This document shows positions 22,146 through 32,329 of a stretch of DNA of 64,000 bases, in pieces. Every line of letters begins with the position of its first letter. Positions within the stretch are counted from its first letter, which is position 1. Source of the DNA: Brachionus rotundiformis. Lineage: Eukaryota > Rotifera > Eurotatoria > Ploima > Brachionidae. Location: assembly GCA_016802295.1 (NCBI GenBank), contig JAESIW010000207.1, positions 1,354,475 through 1,418,474 of the forward strand, given 5' to 3'. The notes beneath the pieces are model-generated. The model ran no database searches, had not been told where the DNA came from, and worked only from the letters and a program-made list of their open reading frames with translations. The position numbers and the translations under genes were made by a program.

Positions 22146-22850
22146 TTATTTCTTGTTATTAGATGCATTTAGATAATAGAATGTGTTTCTTGGACAAAAA
22201 GAATTTCTCTCAGGCACAAATATCATGTTTTTGGCATCTTTCATAAACTTGTCACTTATCTTCAAAGCTTTGAGTTCACTCTCGCTCAAAATGGTTCGTC
22301 TTGGTCGAACTGGACTCAATTGCTTCGATTTCTTATTAATTTTGATTGTGTCATTGGTTGTTATAAACACGTCATCGTCATCATCATCATCGGCAACTAA
22401 ATTGGAATCAACTTCCGAGCCCAGGTCAGTACTTGATCTGTTCGACTTTCTCAAACTCGAGCTACTTAAGCCTTTGGTATTTAGATTTAAATCGCTTTTA
22501 AATTTTACAAAAGAGTTCGATTTGTGGTCGCTTGGCTTAAGTGGTTCAATGTGGTCGAATCTAATTGAGGGCAAGCGGGTAGGCGGTCTGGACTTGGGCT
22601 CACTCGAATTGCTGGCATTTCTGGTCCAAAGTTTTGGCTCATTCAAGTTCCAACTTAGCTTTGAATTGGGCGACTCATAGCCTTCATCAGATGTCTTTTT
22701 TTCGTATATTTTGTTGGTTGAGGCAACTCTAAAATGCGAGCTATTGATTGAATTCTCAATCATAAATTGGTACTTGACTCCATTTAGGTTCTTAAGCATC
22801 TCATTTGGTTTAAATTGCTTTGGCTTTAGGATTATATGTTCATTAGCCAT
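22146..22850 (-). CDS. Unknown protein, member B of a local paralogous pair
   Basis: A single-exon 234-aa ORF, on the same strand and about 9 kb from its paralogue at 13061-13792. The conserved C-terminal block is ILSESELKALKISDKFMKDA followed by KNMIFVPERNSFCPRN (about 188-224). The middle shares LW...SEPKSRPPTRLPSI with the other copy. An acidic run of seven Asp (about 153-159) sits in the variable linker. The remainder is Ser/Asn/Lys-rich and probably disordered. No transmembrane or signal sequence is present. No characterised family is recognised. The two genes differ in their N-termini, which suggests that the C-terminal ~36 residues are the functional module, for instance a peptide that docks on a partner. 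Confidence 0.75.
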   Translation of the reverse strand: MANEHIILKPKQFKPNEMLKNLNGVKYQFMIENSINSSHFRVASTNKIYEKKTSDEGYESPNSKLSWNLNEPKLWTRNASNSSEPKSRPPTRLPSIRFDHIEPLKPSDHKSNSFVKFKSDLNLNTKGLSSSSLRKSNRSSTDLGSEVDSNLVADDDDDDDVFITTNDTIKINKKSKQLSPVRPRRTILSESELKALKISDKFMKDAKNMIFVPERNSFCPRNTFYYLNASNNKK

Positions 22851-23648
22851 TTTAAATTATCTAATTGAATTAAATTGTGTCAAATAAATTAATATTTATT
22901 TTATAACTGGCTTAATTATTAAATAGTTTAACTATTATGGATGAATGATTTATTAGATAGATAATATTAAAATATTATTTTTTTGTAGTTGAAAAAAAAA
23001 TTATTTTTTACAAAAAATTAAGTTCTACTTTAAAATTAAAGAATAATAATCTCGAATAAAGGCTTAGGGCCGTGTAGGATTTATTTAACCTTGTTTCTCC
23101 CATGGCTATATTACAAAATAGGCAAAAATAATTTTCTTAATTTTGGCTATTAATTTATTTTTTATCAAAACTAAATTTTTTTGTCTAATTTTTTTCTTAA
23201 ACAGTATTTTTTTTAACTTTTTATACACCACTTAATTAATACTTTAAAAGAATATACCTAAAATCAAGTGTTATTTTGTTCTAGTGTTTTTTTCCAAATA
23301 TGTGGAATGATATAATCAAGGCACTTTAAAGGCATCATTGTATAAAAACTAATCGTTTTTTAAATGTTTTAACCAGCACATTGCCAATTTAAATTACGTA
23401 ATTAGCTGTTAACCAATGTTTAAAATCAACCTAAATAATTAATTACTAAGTTTTCCTCTGATATTTTTTTTCCGACATTCACCATCGTCACATTATATAA
23501 AATTCTCTCATTTAATTATTAATTAATCAAATATTATTTTAAATGAAGCACACTTGCCTAGGTACCTGGCGTATCCTTGGCATTTAAAAATTTTAAATTT
23601 CAAGAGATTGTTAAAAAATTTTAAAAAATTTTATTTAAATAAAAACTG
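22851..23648. other. Intergenic, no gene seen
   Basis: Upstream region of unknown gene B and downstream flank of RTRAF. AT-rich with long T and A runs. Nothing else was recognised. Confidence 0.35.
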
Positions 23649-24708
23649 TCAAAAGCCAACTTTGCCAAGGCTAGAATCTGTCTTTGGGTTGGCAGTAATT
23701 GTCTGTATTCCAACAATGGTGTCATTAATTTTTGTCTGCAGTTCTCTCAGTTCCTTTATGTGTAATAACCTGAGCACCTTGACTGCCTCGTTAAGAATTG
23801 GATCTTGGAAAAAAAATACACAAAACAATTAAAATTAGCTTCGTACCAATTACCTTTGCATTCGATACCACTGTTAATAGAGCTAAGTGTTAGTTGAACA
23901 GGCTGTTAAGAAAAATGATAACTTTTTAATTTAATAATGGGACTTTTTTACTTCTTTAGAAGCGTTCTTATCTTCTAAGAGAGTCTGAATAGTCTTTGGG
24001 TTTAATTTTTCTGATATGAGCTGGCTGATGGCTTGCAAAACCGCTAAATTATCATGTGGTTTGCTTGGCACGTTTAGCATACACTGCAATCTATTCATAC
24101 CCTGGACAAAATCTACTGAATTATCTTTGAATCAGTGAAACTTTAAATAGATTAATTTATAATCAATTTATAAAATACAATCAATATTTTCCAAGGAACT
24201 TGGTTCATTTTTTTGCTTCATTAATTCATCTTGACTTGCACGAAAAGTATTTATCTTATCAACTTAAATAGATTTTAAATTCAGAATAAAAAATTAAAAT
24301 AAAGAATTATCTATCACCATTATCGGTGTATTCCAAGCGGATAGCATGGGTCAAAATGATCTCGATTTGTTCCTCTCGCGGCAGCTTGCCATTTAGGTTC
24401 TCAATTTCCAAATCATTCAAATACTGCTAATTATTAGCCTTGGTAAACTCACACAACAAGAAAGCTTACTTTTTCATAAGCTTGGTTCCATGTGTCCGAC
24501 TCAATGTTGTCCAAGCTGGTCCTTTGCTCTATTGGGTACAAGCGAATTTTTTGGTTCTCAAGCCAGCTGATAAAATTTCGGAATACTTTCTCATCTATTT
24601 TGGTTAAAAAAAAAATAATTTATACACTAAACAAACTATCTGTTTACCTAGATAATCAAAATTGTTTGGAGAATGATATTCCAAAGCAGTCAATTTTCTC
24701 TCAAACAT
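23649..24708 (-). CDS. RTRAF: RTRAF (C14orf166/hCLE), seven exons
   Basis: RNA transcription, translation and transport factor, a partner of the tRNA-ligase complex (RTCB/DDX1) and of RNA polymerase II in other animals. Exons are 24708-24648, 24594-24470, 24426-24318, 24262-24179, 24124-23952, 23902-23854 and 23803-23649, giving 251 aa (human 244). All introns are about 43-55 bp and all phases agree. Diagnostic sequence: MFERKLTALEYHSP, FRNFISWLENQKIRLYPIE, LTHAIRLEYTDN, VDFVQGMNRLQCMLNV, LNEAVKVLRLLHIKELRELQ and NPKTDSSLGKVGF at the C-terminus. The gene diverges from MED19, with only 134 bp between the start codons. Confidence 0.95.
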
Positions 24709-24842
24709 CTTAATTAAGAAAATTATTTTTCCAAATTTTAATTCAAGACCATTGATTGCACCATATATGAATTTAATTTTGAAATTTTTATGCTAATAAA
24801 TAATTAAGTTAACTATTTTTTTGTAAATAAAAATTTGTTAAA
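24709..24842. promoter_or_regulatory. Likely bidirectional promoter, RTRAF / MED19
   Basis: Only 134 bp separate the start codons of two divergent housekeeping-type genes, so both promoters must overlap here or lie within it. No specific factor site was identified. Confidence 0.5.
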
Positions 24843-25632
24843 ATGGAACAGGCAATGTCTTATGAGGATTTGTCAAATCAATATTATATGAATCCAGATA
24901 AAGGCTTTTCGGAGCAGAGAAACGAAGTGAATGAGCTAAATCAGCAAGAAACACACGAGCTTCCATTTTATCTAATGAGGATGTGTCCACGTAAGACTTG
25001 GAACCTTGTTGGCTAGTTTTAAAATTTTTTCCAGCCGAAGAACCACTCAATGGTGCCACTAACTTAATCCTCCACAACGAAAGACAGCAAGCATTTAAGC
25101 AATATTGCTGTAAAAAAGTAAAAGAGCCATTGTCGGCATTTCTACCAGACTTTCCTGGTAACATAGACACGACAACCTTTTTCAGCACTGGCGATGAAGC
25201 AAAAGAGACCAGGTAAATATTATTCAAGATTAAAATTACAGGTTTAATTTGGCTTTTAGCACATTAAATTCCCTGCTAGACCCGAAGCTCCAGGTCGTAG
25301 AGAAAGACATTCAACCACCGACACTTGATCAGGTGTCTTACTCGTTCAGATTGTATCCGGGCACTGTGCCTAGCGAATACATGGTTATGGTTCAGACTGC
25401 TTTGCCAAGTGGAGAATTCGGATCAAGTAAGAAATCCAAAAAATCAAAGAGATCTTCCAATGAAGCCGAAAATGGTGAAAAACGAAAGAAGAAAAAAGAC
25501 AAAAAGAAAAAAAAGGACAAAGATAAAGACAAAGAAAAAGTTGAATTTTATTATTAATTTTTATTAATCTATTTTTAATAATTATATTTTGTTTTTATAT
25601 TTTAGAAATCTTCTGCTAATCCAACCGAATAG
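24843..25632 (+). CDS. MED19: Mediator subunit 19 (MED19)
   Basis: Head-module-associated subunit of the Mediator complex, which links activators to RNA polymerase II in the nucleus. Exons are 24843-24990, 25035-25212 and 25260 onward. The introns are 44 and 47 bp. Family blocks: ETHELPFYLMRM joined across intron 1 to EEPLNGATNLILHNERQQAF, then KKVKEPLSAFLPDFPGNID, SLLDPKLQ and VSYSFRLYPGTVPSEY, followed by a strongly basic lysine-rich tail as in other MED19 proteins. Two ends are possible. Reading through gives VEFYY and TAA at 25557 (207 aa). Splicing out 25540-25605 (GTTGAA...TATTTTAG) continues in frame into KSSANPTE and TAG at 25632 (209-210 aa). I cannot decide between them from sequence. 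Confidence 0.93.
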
Positions 25633-26997
25633 AAAAAGGTGTTTATGTGTATATTGTATTTTCCTCCTGCAGTCGAGATGGATATTCGAAACTTTTAAAC
25701 TAAATGATTAAGATTTAGTAATTTTTGATACATAAACTTTTTTCTTTTATTTTATTAAATACATAGTTTAGATTTTAATTTTTTAATTCTGTTTTTTGCT
25801 TCTACATTAATTAAAAGTTAATAATAATAACAAAAAAAAAAAACAATCAAAAATTTAAATAAACATATTTTTGAAGACTTGTCAAGTGCTTGGTTAATAG
25901 ACTTAAATTTGTTCAATTAATTGAATCACTTAAACTAGAACTCTAAAAAATATGCTCAATTTTTTTCTTAATTTTTAAAGATAATACTCAAATATTATGG
26001 GTACAATTTGGAGAAATTTTAAAGTTTAATTTTCTTTAATTAGTTTTGATGAAGAAATTTTAAAAGTTTTTTTTGGATATCTGAACACGAGTGTATAATC
26101 AAGAGCCAAGTAGAAAATTATATAATTTTTTATATTAGAGTGCATATAAATTAGATAGTTTCAAATAAAAAATCATTCTAGGCATTCAAGCAAGATAATT
26201 TTTGATATAAGAAAAAACATTTTACTCATAATCATAAATCATTAATTTTGTTCTTATGATTTTATCTTTTATTCCCTCATCTTGATAATTTAGTAGAAAA
26301 AAATAAAAAATTAAATCGTCTCTAAAACAGTATTTTAAAATCAATTTGAAGAGTCGAATTTATTTTTTTTCTCTGATTTATTTCTTAAATTATGTTTTAT
26401 CTTTAATTAAAATCAAATGCTTTCGATTCAATAAATTACTGAATCAATAAATCATTTATAAACAAACAAACCAAAAATCTTATTAATTTATTTACATTTT
26501 TCGCTCCAAAATTGTCCAATTTTTTATTTTTATAAATTTACTATGACAACCACATGTTTTAAAACGTTTTGATTGACGTTTTTAAGAAAGTAAAAGTCTA
26601 AAATAACTAAGCAGATACTTAATGGTTCTTATTTTAATTTTTAATTTTTTTATCTGTGCGGAAAGAATTTTCCACACATAAAATCAATATATTAAATGAC
26701 TGAAAATGAGCAGAGAAAAATAGCAATTAATTTTTGATTGCTAATTTGTTAAAATATTTTTTATAAATTAACTGTCATTAAAAACATCTTTTTTTCTTAT
26801 TTTAAAATGCTAATTTTGTAACAATTAAAGTGAAAGATAAAAAATAAATTTATTTAAAAATAAAAATTTGCGTCCTCGGTCTAATTTAAAAATTACATAG
26901 ATAAAAAATTAAAAATTATATTCAAATACTGCTCAAAATTCACTTTGACTATTAATAAAGAATAATTAATGTTCGATACTTTAATTACAATTGGTAA
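25633..26997. other. Intergenic, no gene seen
   Basis: Convergent region between MED19 and the class B GPCR. Extremely AT-rich, with no coding frame or repeat structure recognised. Confidence 0.4.
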
Positions 26998-28931
26998 CTA
27001 TATACAAACATCGTCGGTTTTGGACATGGTGTAAACTGTTTTTGTTATTTCTGTCTTAAGAAAAATTTAGTCCTTTGGCAAATAGAACAACGCTCAAAAG
27101 CTTACCATCTGCATGTCTAACAAATTCTGGCCTTCGGTAGTCGCTCGACCATTGGTGGCCTTGTCTCGCCTATTCTGACTTCTGCCGAAGCATTTCGACT
27201 TGAATTTAATCTTGTTAAGCCAATTGCGTCTAATTGTATTCTTGACCTTGAGGAAAATTTTACCAAAATTAAACAATGGACAATTAATTTGCTTAATCTA
27301 CCTCATTGTTCATGAAGCAGTATAATATGGACAAAAAAACTCCCTGGTAAAATACCAAAATAGCTTTTATGATCGAAAAAATGAGATTTAGATACCAATT
27401 TTGTGGCTGAAATTCATACACCTCAAATATATGTGTTATACCAAATAGTGGTAGAAGTAAAATAGCCGCTTTGAGGCTTTTTCTAGTCAAAACATTAAAA
27501 TAAAAATTAATTATTATTTTTCTTTAAATTTGATTAGGTAATGTTTTACTTTATCTGATCGAGCTCAGAAGTTCGATTTTCTCTTAGCTTGCTGGCTAAG
27601 ATGCGAATCACGTTTATTAAACAAATGATATTTATCTATTTTTAAATAAAAAATAAAAAAAATTTATTAAAAAAAATAGATATTTGTATTACTGTAATGG
27701 CAATTATAATGGGTGTTTTGATAATCCAATAAGTTTTCCAATTGTAAAATCCGGACCAGCATATGTCGTTAATGCCGACTATTTTGAGCAATATGCCGCT
27801 CCATATACTGACCATAATACCCGGAAACCCTGCACATAATAATTAGCTAGTTTAATTACTAAGTTAAAATTTTAGTACCCCATCCGATGGCGTAATAGGC
27901 GATCATGATTCCTTTTTTGTTGTCATCAAACACCGAGTAAGTCAACAAAATGTTCAGATAAGCTCCCTCATTGAGCATCCACATAAAGTTACACATTTGT
28001 ATATACTCTAGAATAGTGATCATCAAAGGACATATGGCTTTCTGGACAAATAAAGATATATCTTTTTAGTTATCTATGTATTTAGACTTACGCTGTAGAG
28101 CATTAGCTGAGATTCGTAGGCAATCAGCTCTGGGTTCAAAACTCTGAACAAAAATCTGTCTATGTAGGACAGAATGCGCACTATTGATTGTATAAAGATG
28201 GTAATGAACAAGTTCAGATGAATTTTTGTCCTCTTGCAGCGGAGATTTCTAAATAATAAAATTTAGAAAAAAAAATTTTTTTTCTTAACTTAATAATTTA
28301 TTATATATATTTTAATAATTTACTTGTGATATCCGAATATAAACAATGAAAAACATATACAAAAGAAAGATAGTACAAGACCAACTATTTCAATGTGGTC
28401 TATAATGCGAAGAATTAATTGATTGTGCTGCAAAGATATTGAAAAGGTTAGATTGGAAAAGAGCTAAAAGTTGGTATGGTTACCGGGTTGGCAAGAATCT
28501 CTTTTGATTGTCTAAGGCTGTCTTGAGTCAAGCAAACTTCGTAGTTTGTGTAGCCATGTGGCTGTTTAGTGCGATTAAATCCTTCCCAGACACCATTTTC
28601 TAGACACTTTTTGGTCAAATTTTCTAATTAAGGAAAGAAAAGAAAATTATTTTAAGGCAAGAAGCAAAAAAAAAATTTAACAACTGGTTTCGTCAAAGAG
28701 GCCGTCAAAATTCGGACATGGTATATTGATGAGCGTATTGGCGGCCACGGCCGGCCAACACATCACTTTGTCGTACACACCCGGACACCCTGTCCCGTTT
28801 CCTTTTACAAATTTAATTAACCAAAGCGCAAAATTTTACCACACTTATTAATAATGAGCTTTACCTTTGTAAACCAGCTTTTCAAGCGATTCCAAATAGC
28901 TGTGACATTCTTCACTTGTTTGGAACATCAT
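26998..28931 (-). CDS. Class B1 (secretin-family) GPCR, 11 exons
   Basis: Peptide-hormone receptor at the plasma membrane. Exons are 28931-28865, 28801-28685, 28623-28484, 28427-28324, 28248-28092, 28041-27879, 27829-27693, 27635-27550, 27482-27302, 27246-27106 and 27054-26998, giving 449 aa in one consistent frame. The N-terminal hormone-receptor domain shows CPGVYDKVMCWPAVAANT, IPCPNFDGLFDE, KKCLENGVWEG and YTNYEVC, with the conserved Cys pattern and Asp/Trp. Seven membrane segments follow: TM2 region KIHLNLFITIFIQSIVRI; TM3 MCNFMWMLNEGAYLNILL; TM4 MIAYYAIGWGFPGIMVSIW; TM7/helix 8 YQGVFLSILYCFMNNEVKN, with the FLSILYCFxNxEV motif of the family. The likely ligand class is PDF- or calcitonin/DH31-like, but that is only inferred. 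No clear signal peptide follows the chosen ATG, so an additional 5' exon may exist. The last exon and acceptor are the least certain. Confidence 0.88.
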
Positions 28932-30950
28932 TGTCTCTCTACCATGTCGTAGTTTAATTAAATTTTATTTCTATATAAATAAATTTTTTCTTATTAAGTG
29001 AATATATATATATATATATCTAAATTTATTTTGTGCTAAGTAAATAAATGGTAGAAAAAGCTATTTACATTTTAAAGAAAATAAATTTTAGAGCTTTACG
29101 AAGTCAAATTTATAAATTATTCATTTTTTTTCTTAAATTTGAATTAAAAATAAAAAAGAAAAAATTCAACTGACTAATGAGCCGTATTTGGAGTACAGAC
29201 AGGTAATTTTTTTGACATGGTATCTGAGTACCACAAGCTATTGCCATGTCTTTGCTGAATTAATTTAGTCGTATTAGATTTAATTGAATATGTATAACTA
29301 TTATTTTTTCTGAACAAAAATAAAAATAAAAATTTGATCTCTACTGAAATGAAATAGTCCTAGTTATGTAAGTGTATTTTGCATGCATCTAAAATTAAGA
29401 AAAATATATATTAATTTTCACTGGTTCGGTTTCATTCAAAACTATCATTATTTAAATAAATTAAAAAAAGGAAATTACTTTGACTTAAATAAAGATTGGT
29501 AATGTGGAAAAATAATCAAGACCTTCAGTTAATTAAAATTTAATCCTTAATTATATTGGGTATTTATTAATTACTACTAAGTAGCAAGATTTTAAAAATC
29601 TTCTTAGAAAAAAAAAATTTATCTATAAAGTCATTAATCAAAAACTGGCACTAAACTTCAATTAATTAAATATTAAACTAATTTAAAAAAATTAGTTAAA
29701 AAAGAAAACAACCAGCTAGGTATTGATTTTAATTCAAGGTGAATTAAAATTTTATTTGATTAAGCTAAGCTGAGATGAAATTTTTTCGTATTAAATAAAT
29801 ATATTTTTTTTATGCAGCCAAGATTGGAATAAGGCATCGAATTTTGGCAAATAGAAAAAATAAAAAAAAAATAACAAAGCTTATGTGACAGCATTAAAAG
29901 TACGCCTGATTTAAGGAAACCTGAAATGAAATTGAAAATGCTGAAAAATAATCAATTTAAATTTTAAAAATAGAATTTTAAATTAATATATATATATATA
30001 AATAAAATTTTGTTTAAGTTTTTTTCCATTTTTTCCAATGAAATATTTCTCTTAATTTATTTACTTTGATATAAATCGAGGCTTAGCCAAGCAAAAGTAC
30101 TGCGAATTAGGCTTCAGGTGGGCGCACTGCTTCCTCATCTTTACACTCAGATAAACTTGATCTAATCTCCAAATTTAATTATCAACTACAAACAGAAATG
30201 AGAAAAAAGAGTCACTGCTCCTAAAGTGCTGACTTCTTTATCTTTTCTGATAAAATTGGAATGAGATTTTTGCTTTTGTTGAAAAATTTAGTTCAGCAGT
30301 ATTTCGATTGCCATGGCAAACTTTACAAATATAGCTCATTGGATTATTAATTTACAAATAAATTTACATTTTAATATTTATCCGTAATTGCGGGTAGTTC
30401 TTGTCAATAATTTAAGCTCATAGACAAAAGAACATGGATTAATCCATGGCTATATTATACAGACAATATTAAATTTGACAATTAATAAAAATCTAATTTA
30501 TAATCGAATTCAAAATTTGCTACATAATGATTTATTTAAAACAAATTTCTATCATAAAAAATAAGAAAATTGTTGCGTATCAATCTTGTAGAGAGAAAAA
30601 ATTTCATAATGACAGGATGATTCCAATTAAAAATAAACTCCAAAGCTTAAATTTCATAAAGGTTTTAATATGCAAATAAATAATAAATAATTTAATATGC
30701 CATATAGACTCATGAGGAAGTACTTTCTATTCTTAAGTGAATAGATTTTTAATCTTACCGCGAGTATTTTCCAATCAGACTAAACTTTTAATAAAAAAAA
30801 AATCACTCTACCTCGATTTATCTAATATTAGATAATAATCTTCAATATTTATTTCCTATCAGCCATAAGTTATTAAATTTAACGATTTGTTTAATAAATG
30901 AGATAATTAGATAGCATTTTATTAATTTTTTTTGGCGTGATTTCGCTTCC
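28932..30950. other. Intergenic, upstream of the class B GPCR
   Basis: About 2 kb, AT-rich, with (TA)n runs at about 29002-29019 and 29986-30001. A short patch of more balanced composition at 30070-30150 contains, on the minus strand, a 25-codon frame beginning MRKQCAHLKPNSQYFCLAKP. No gene can be built from it. Confidence 0.35.
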
Positions 30951-30998
30951 TTGTCAACTAATTGTATAAAAAAATCTCAAAATTTTATTTTATTAAAA

Positions 30999-31154
30999 AT
31001 GAAAAAATGGCCATTGGAAAAAAAACAATTATGGACTATTTTATTGTTGTTGTTATCAGTCTTGGTCGGAGTCCATGTGGTCAACGTCGGTCTTGTCCAA
31101 CAGAGGAGTCCTGCCTTTGTCCACTCGGCTCGAGTTGGCGCCGAAATTAATTGA
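30999..31154 (+). CDS. Candidate small secreted/membrane peptide (51 aa), or overlapping Cys-rich frame
   Basis: ATG 30999 encodes MKKWPLEKKQLWTILLLLLS, continuing VLVGVHVVN. This is a textbook n-region plus hydrophobic h-region of a signal peptide or signal anchor. The ~22 residues after it end at TGA 31154. In a second frame, ATG 31007 to TAA 31150 encodes a 47-aa product with hydrophobic MDYFIVVVISLG followed by SPCGQRRSCPTEESCLCPLG, a cysteine-rich stretch reminiscent of EGF- or CART-like peptides. Both frames share the same DNA. It could be the first exon of a longer gene. No domain was confirmed. It faces ARL2BP, whose stop is 100 bp away. Confidence 0.25.
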   Translation: MKKWPLEKKQLWTILLLLLSVLVGVHVVNVGLVQQRSPAFVHSARVGAEIN

Positions 31155-31253
31155 CTGCACACACAAACACGAACTCAGGTCCAGACCTCGTCCTTCTTTT
31201 GACTTTAATTTTTTATTAATTAATTAATTTATTTTTATTTTTTAATAATTTAA

Positions 31254-31970
31254 TCATACAGCTTTATGACTCAACATTAGTTCCTTAAACTCAACAAAAT
31301 CTTCAAATGTTAACAAAATCTCAAATATCTCTCCATCTAGTTCATCTCTGCGCGATCTAGCAAAAATATAAAAAATAATAATTTTTTAATTTAATTCTTT
31401 TCCAATTCTATTTAATTAACCTCACTTACAATAAATCGTTCATATAATCTTTCATTGAAAAATTGGTAATTCTCTTCTTGAGCTCGGTCTCTAGATATTT
31501 TTCCACCAAATTTATCTAATTCAAAAAAAAAATATAAAAAAAAATTAAATTTAATTAGCAAAAAAATTTAATCTATTATATTTAATTACGTATTCTCTGT
31601 GTATTGTGGTGTAGATGAGCTTGTTTTCTTCTGAGTTGTCGAAATGGCGGTAATTTTTGTCCAAAAAGTCGTTCTGAATCTGCTGAAATTTGGGCTCTGG
31701 AGAGAAAAAAAATCAATTTTTAAAAGACAATCAGTGCTTGGAAGACAAATACCGGTGATTATGTCCTCGATTGTGCCTGTGATCAAGTCGAAGCGCGAGT
31801 CAGCTGCATTGGTGCTTAAAGTAAAGGTTATTTGGGCTCAGCGAGCAGGTAAAGCAGGTACCTTTGGGCTACGATGATCTCCTCTTCTTCCAGGTTCAAA
31901 TCTTGGACTAAAAAGCAATTAGAACGGTCTCGTTGACCAAAATAGATACAAATTTACCGGCAAAGCTCAT
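31254..31970 (-). CDS. ARL2BP: ARL2-binding protein (ARL2BP/BART), six exons
   Basis: Effector that binds GTP-loaded ARL2/ARL3 and acts at centrosomes and the ciliary base. Exons are 31970-31958, 31907-31862, 31814-31753, 31696-31590, 31515-31430 and 31356-31254, giving 138 aa. The BART domain is recognisable throughout: FDLITGTIEDIITEPKFQQI, FLDKNYRHFDNSEENKLIYT, IHREYINLVEKYLE, and DGEIFEILLTFEDFVEFKEL. Introns are all short (47-74 bp) with GT..AG ends and matching phases. The protein is a little shorter than the human one (163 aa), lacking its C-terminal tail. The gene diverges from a BBS10-like gene with an X-box between them. Confidence 0.93.
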
Positions 31971-32329
31971 TTTTTTATATTTTAAAATTTATTATTAGAA
32001 TTAATATTTTGTATAGAAAAAAAATAAATTAAATCTCAATCATAAAATATATACTAAAGACTATTTGCATTTAATTTTAAAATTTTCAAGAATAATTTTC
32101 TTTCAAAATTAGAGCTAGCAACCTTAGACATAAATTGTGTTGCTATTGTCGCTCGAATTAGTCTAAAAATTAATTAGTATTTAAAAAAAACGTGATTTCG
32201 TCCTTAAAAATTTTTTTTCCAGACAAATTTCCAATCATGGTCAAATGGTGACCGGTTGTCAAGCAACAAAATAAAATAAATGAGGAAATAAATCTTTTAA
32301 TCTTTAAATGAAACATTAAGAGAAAAAAA
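31971..32329. promoter_or_regulatory. Divergent promoter region, ARL2BP / BBS10-like
   Basis: A 359-bp intergenic region between the start codons of two divergent cilium-linked genes. It contains the X-box at 32255-32267. The rest is AT-rich. Confidence 0.55.
32255..32267. promoter_or_regulatory. RFX X-box, GTTGTCAAGCAAC
   Basis: GTTGTC-A-AGCAAC fits the X-box half-site layout RYYNYY-(1-3)-RRNRAC bound by RFX factors, which drive cilium genes in animals. It lies 63 bp before the BBS10-like ATG and about 290 bp before the ARL2BP ATG. A similar site is at BBS1 (63650-63662). Confidence 0.7.

Noticed and set aside
22376..22400. Trinucleotide repeat as an unstable microsatellite
   Set aside because: It encodes the Asp run of unknown gene B; treated as part of the protein.
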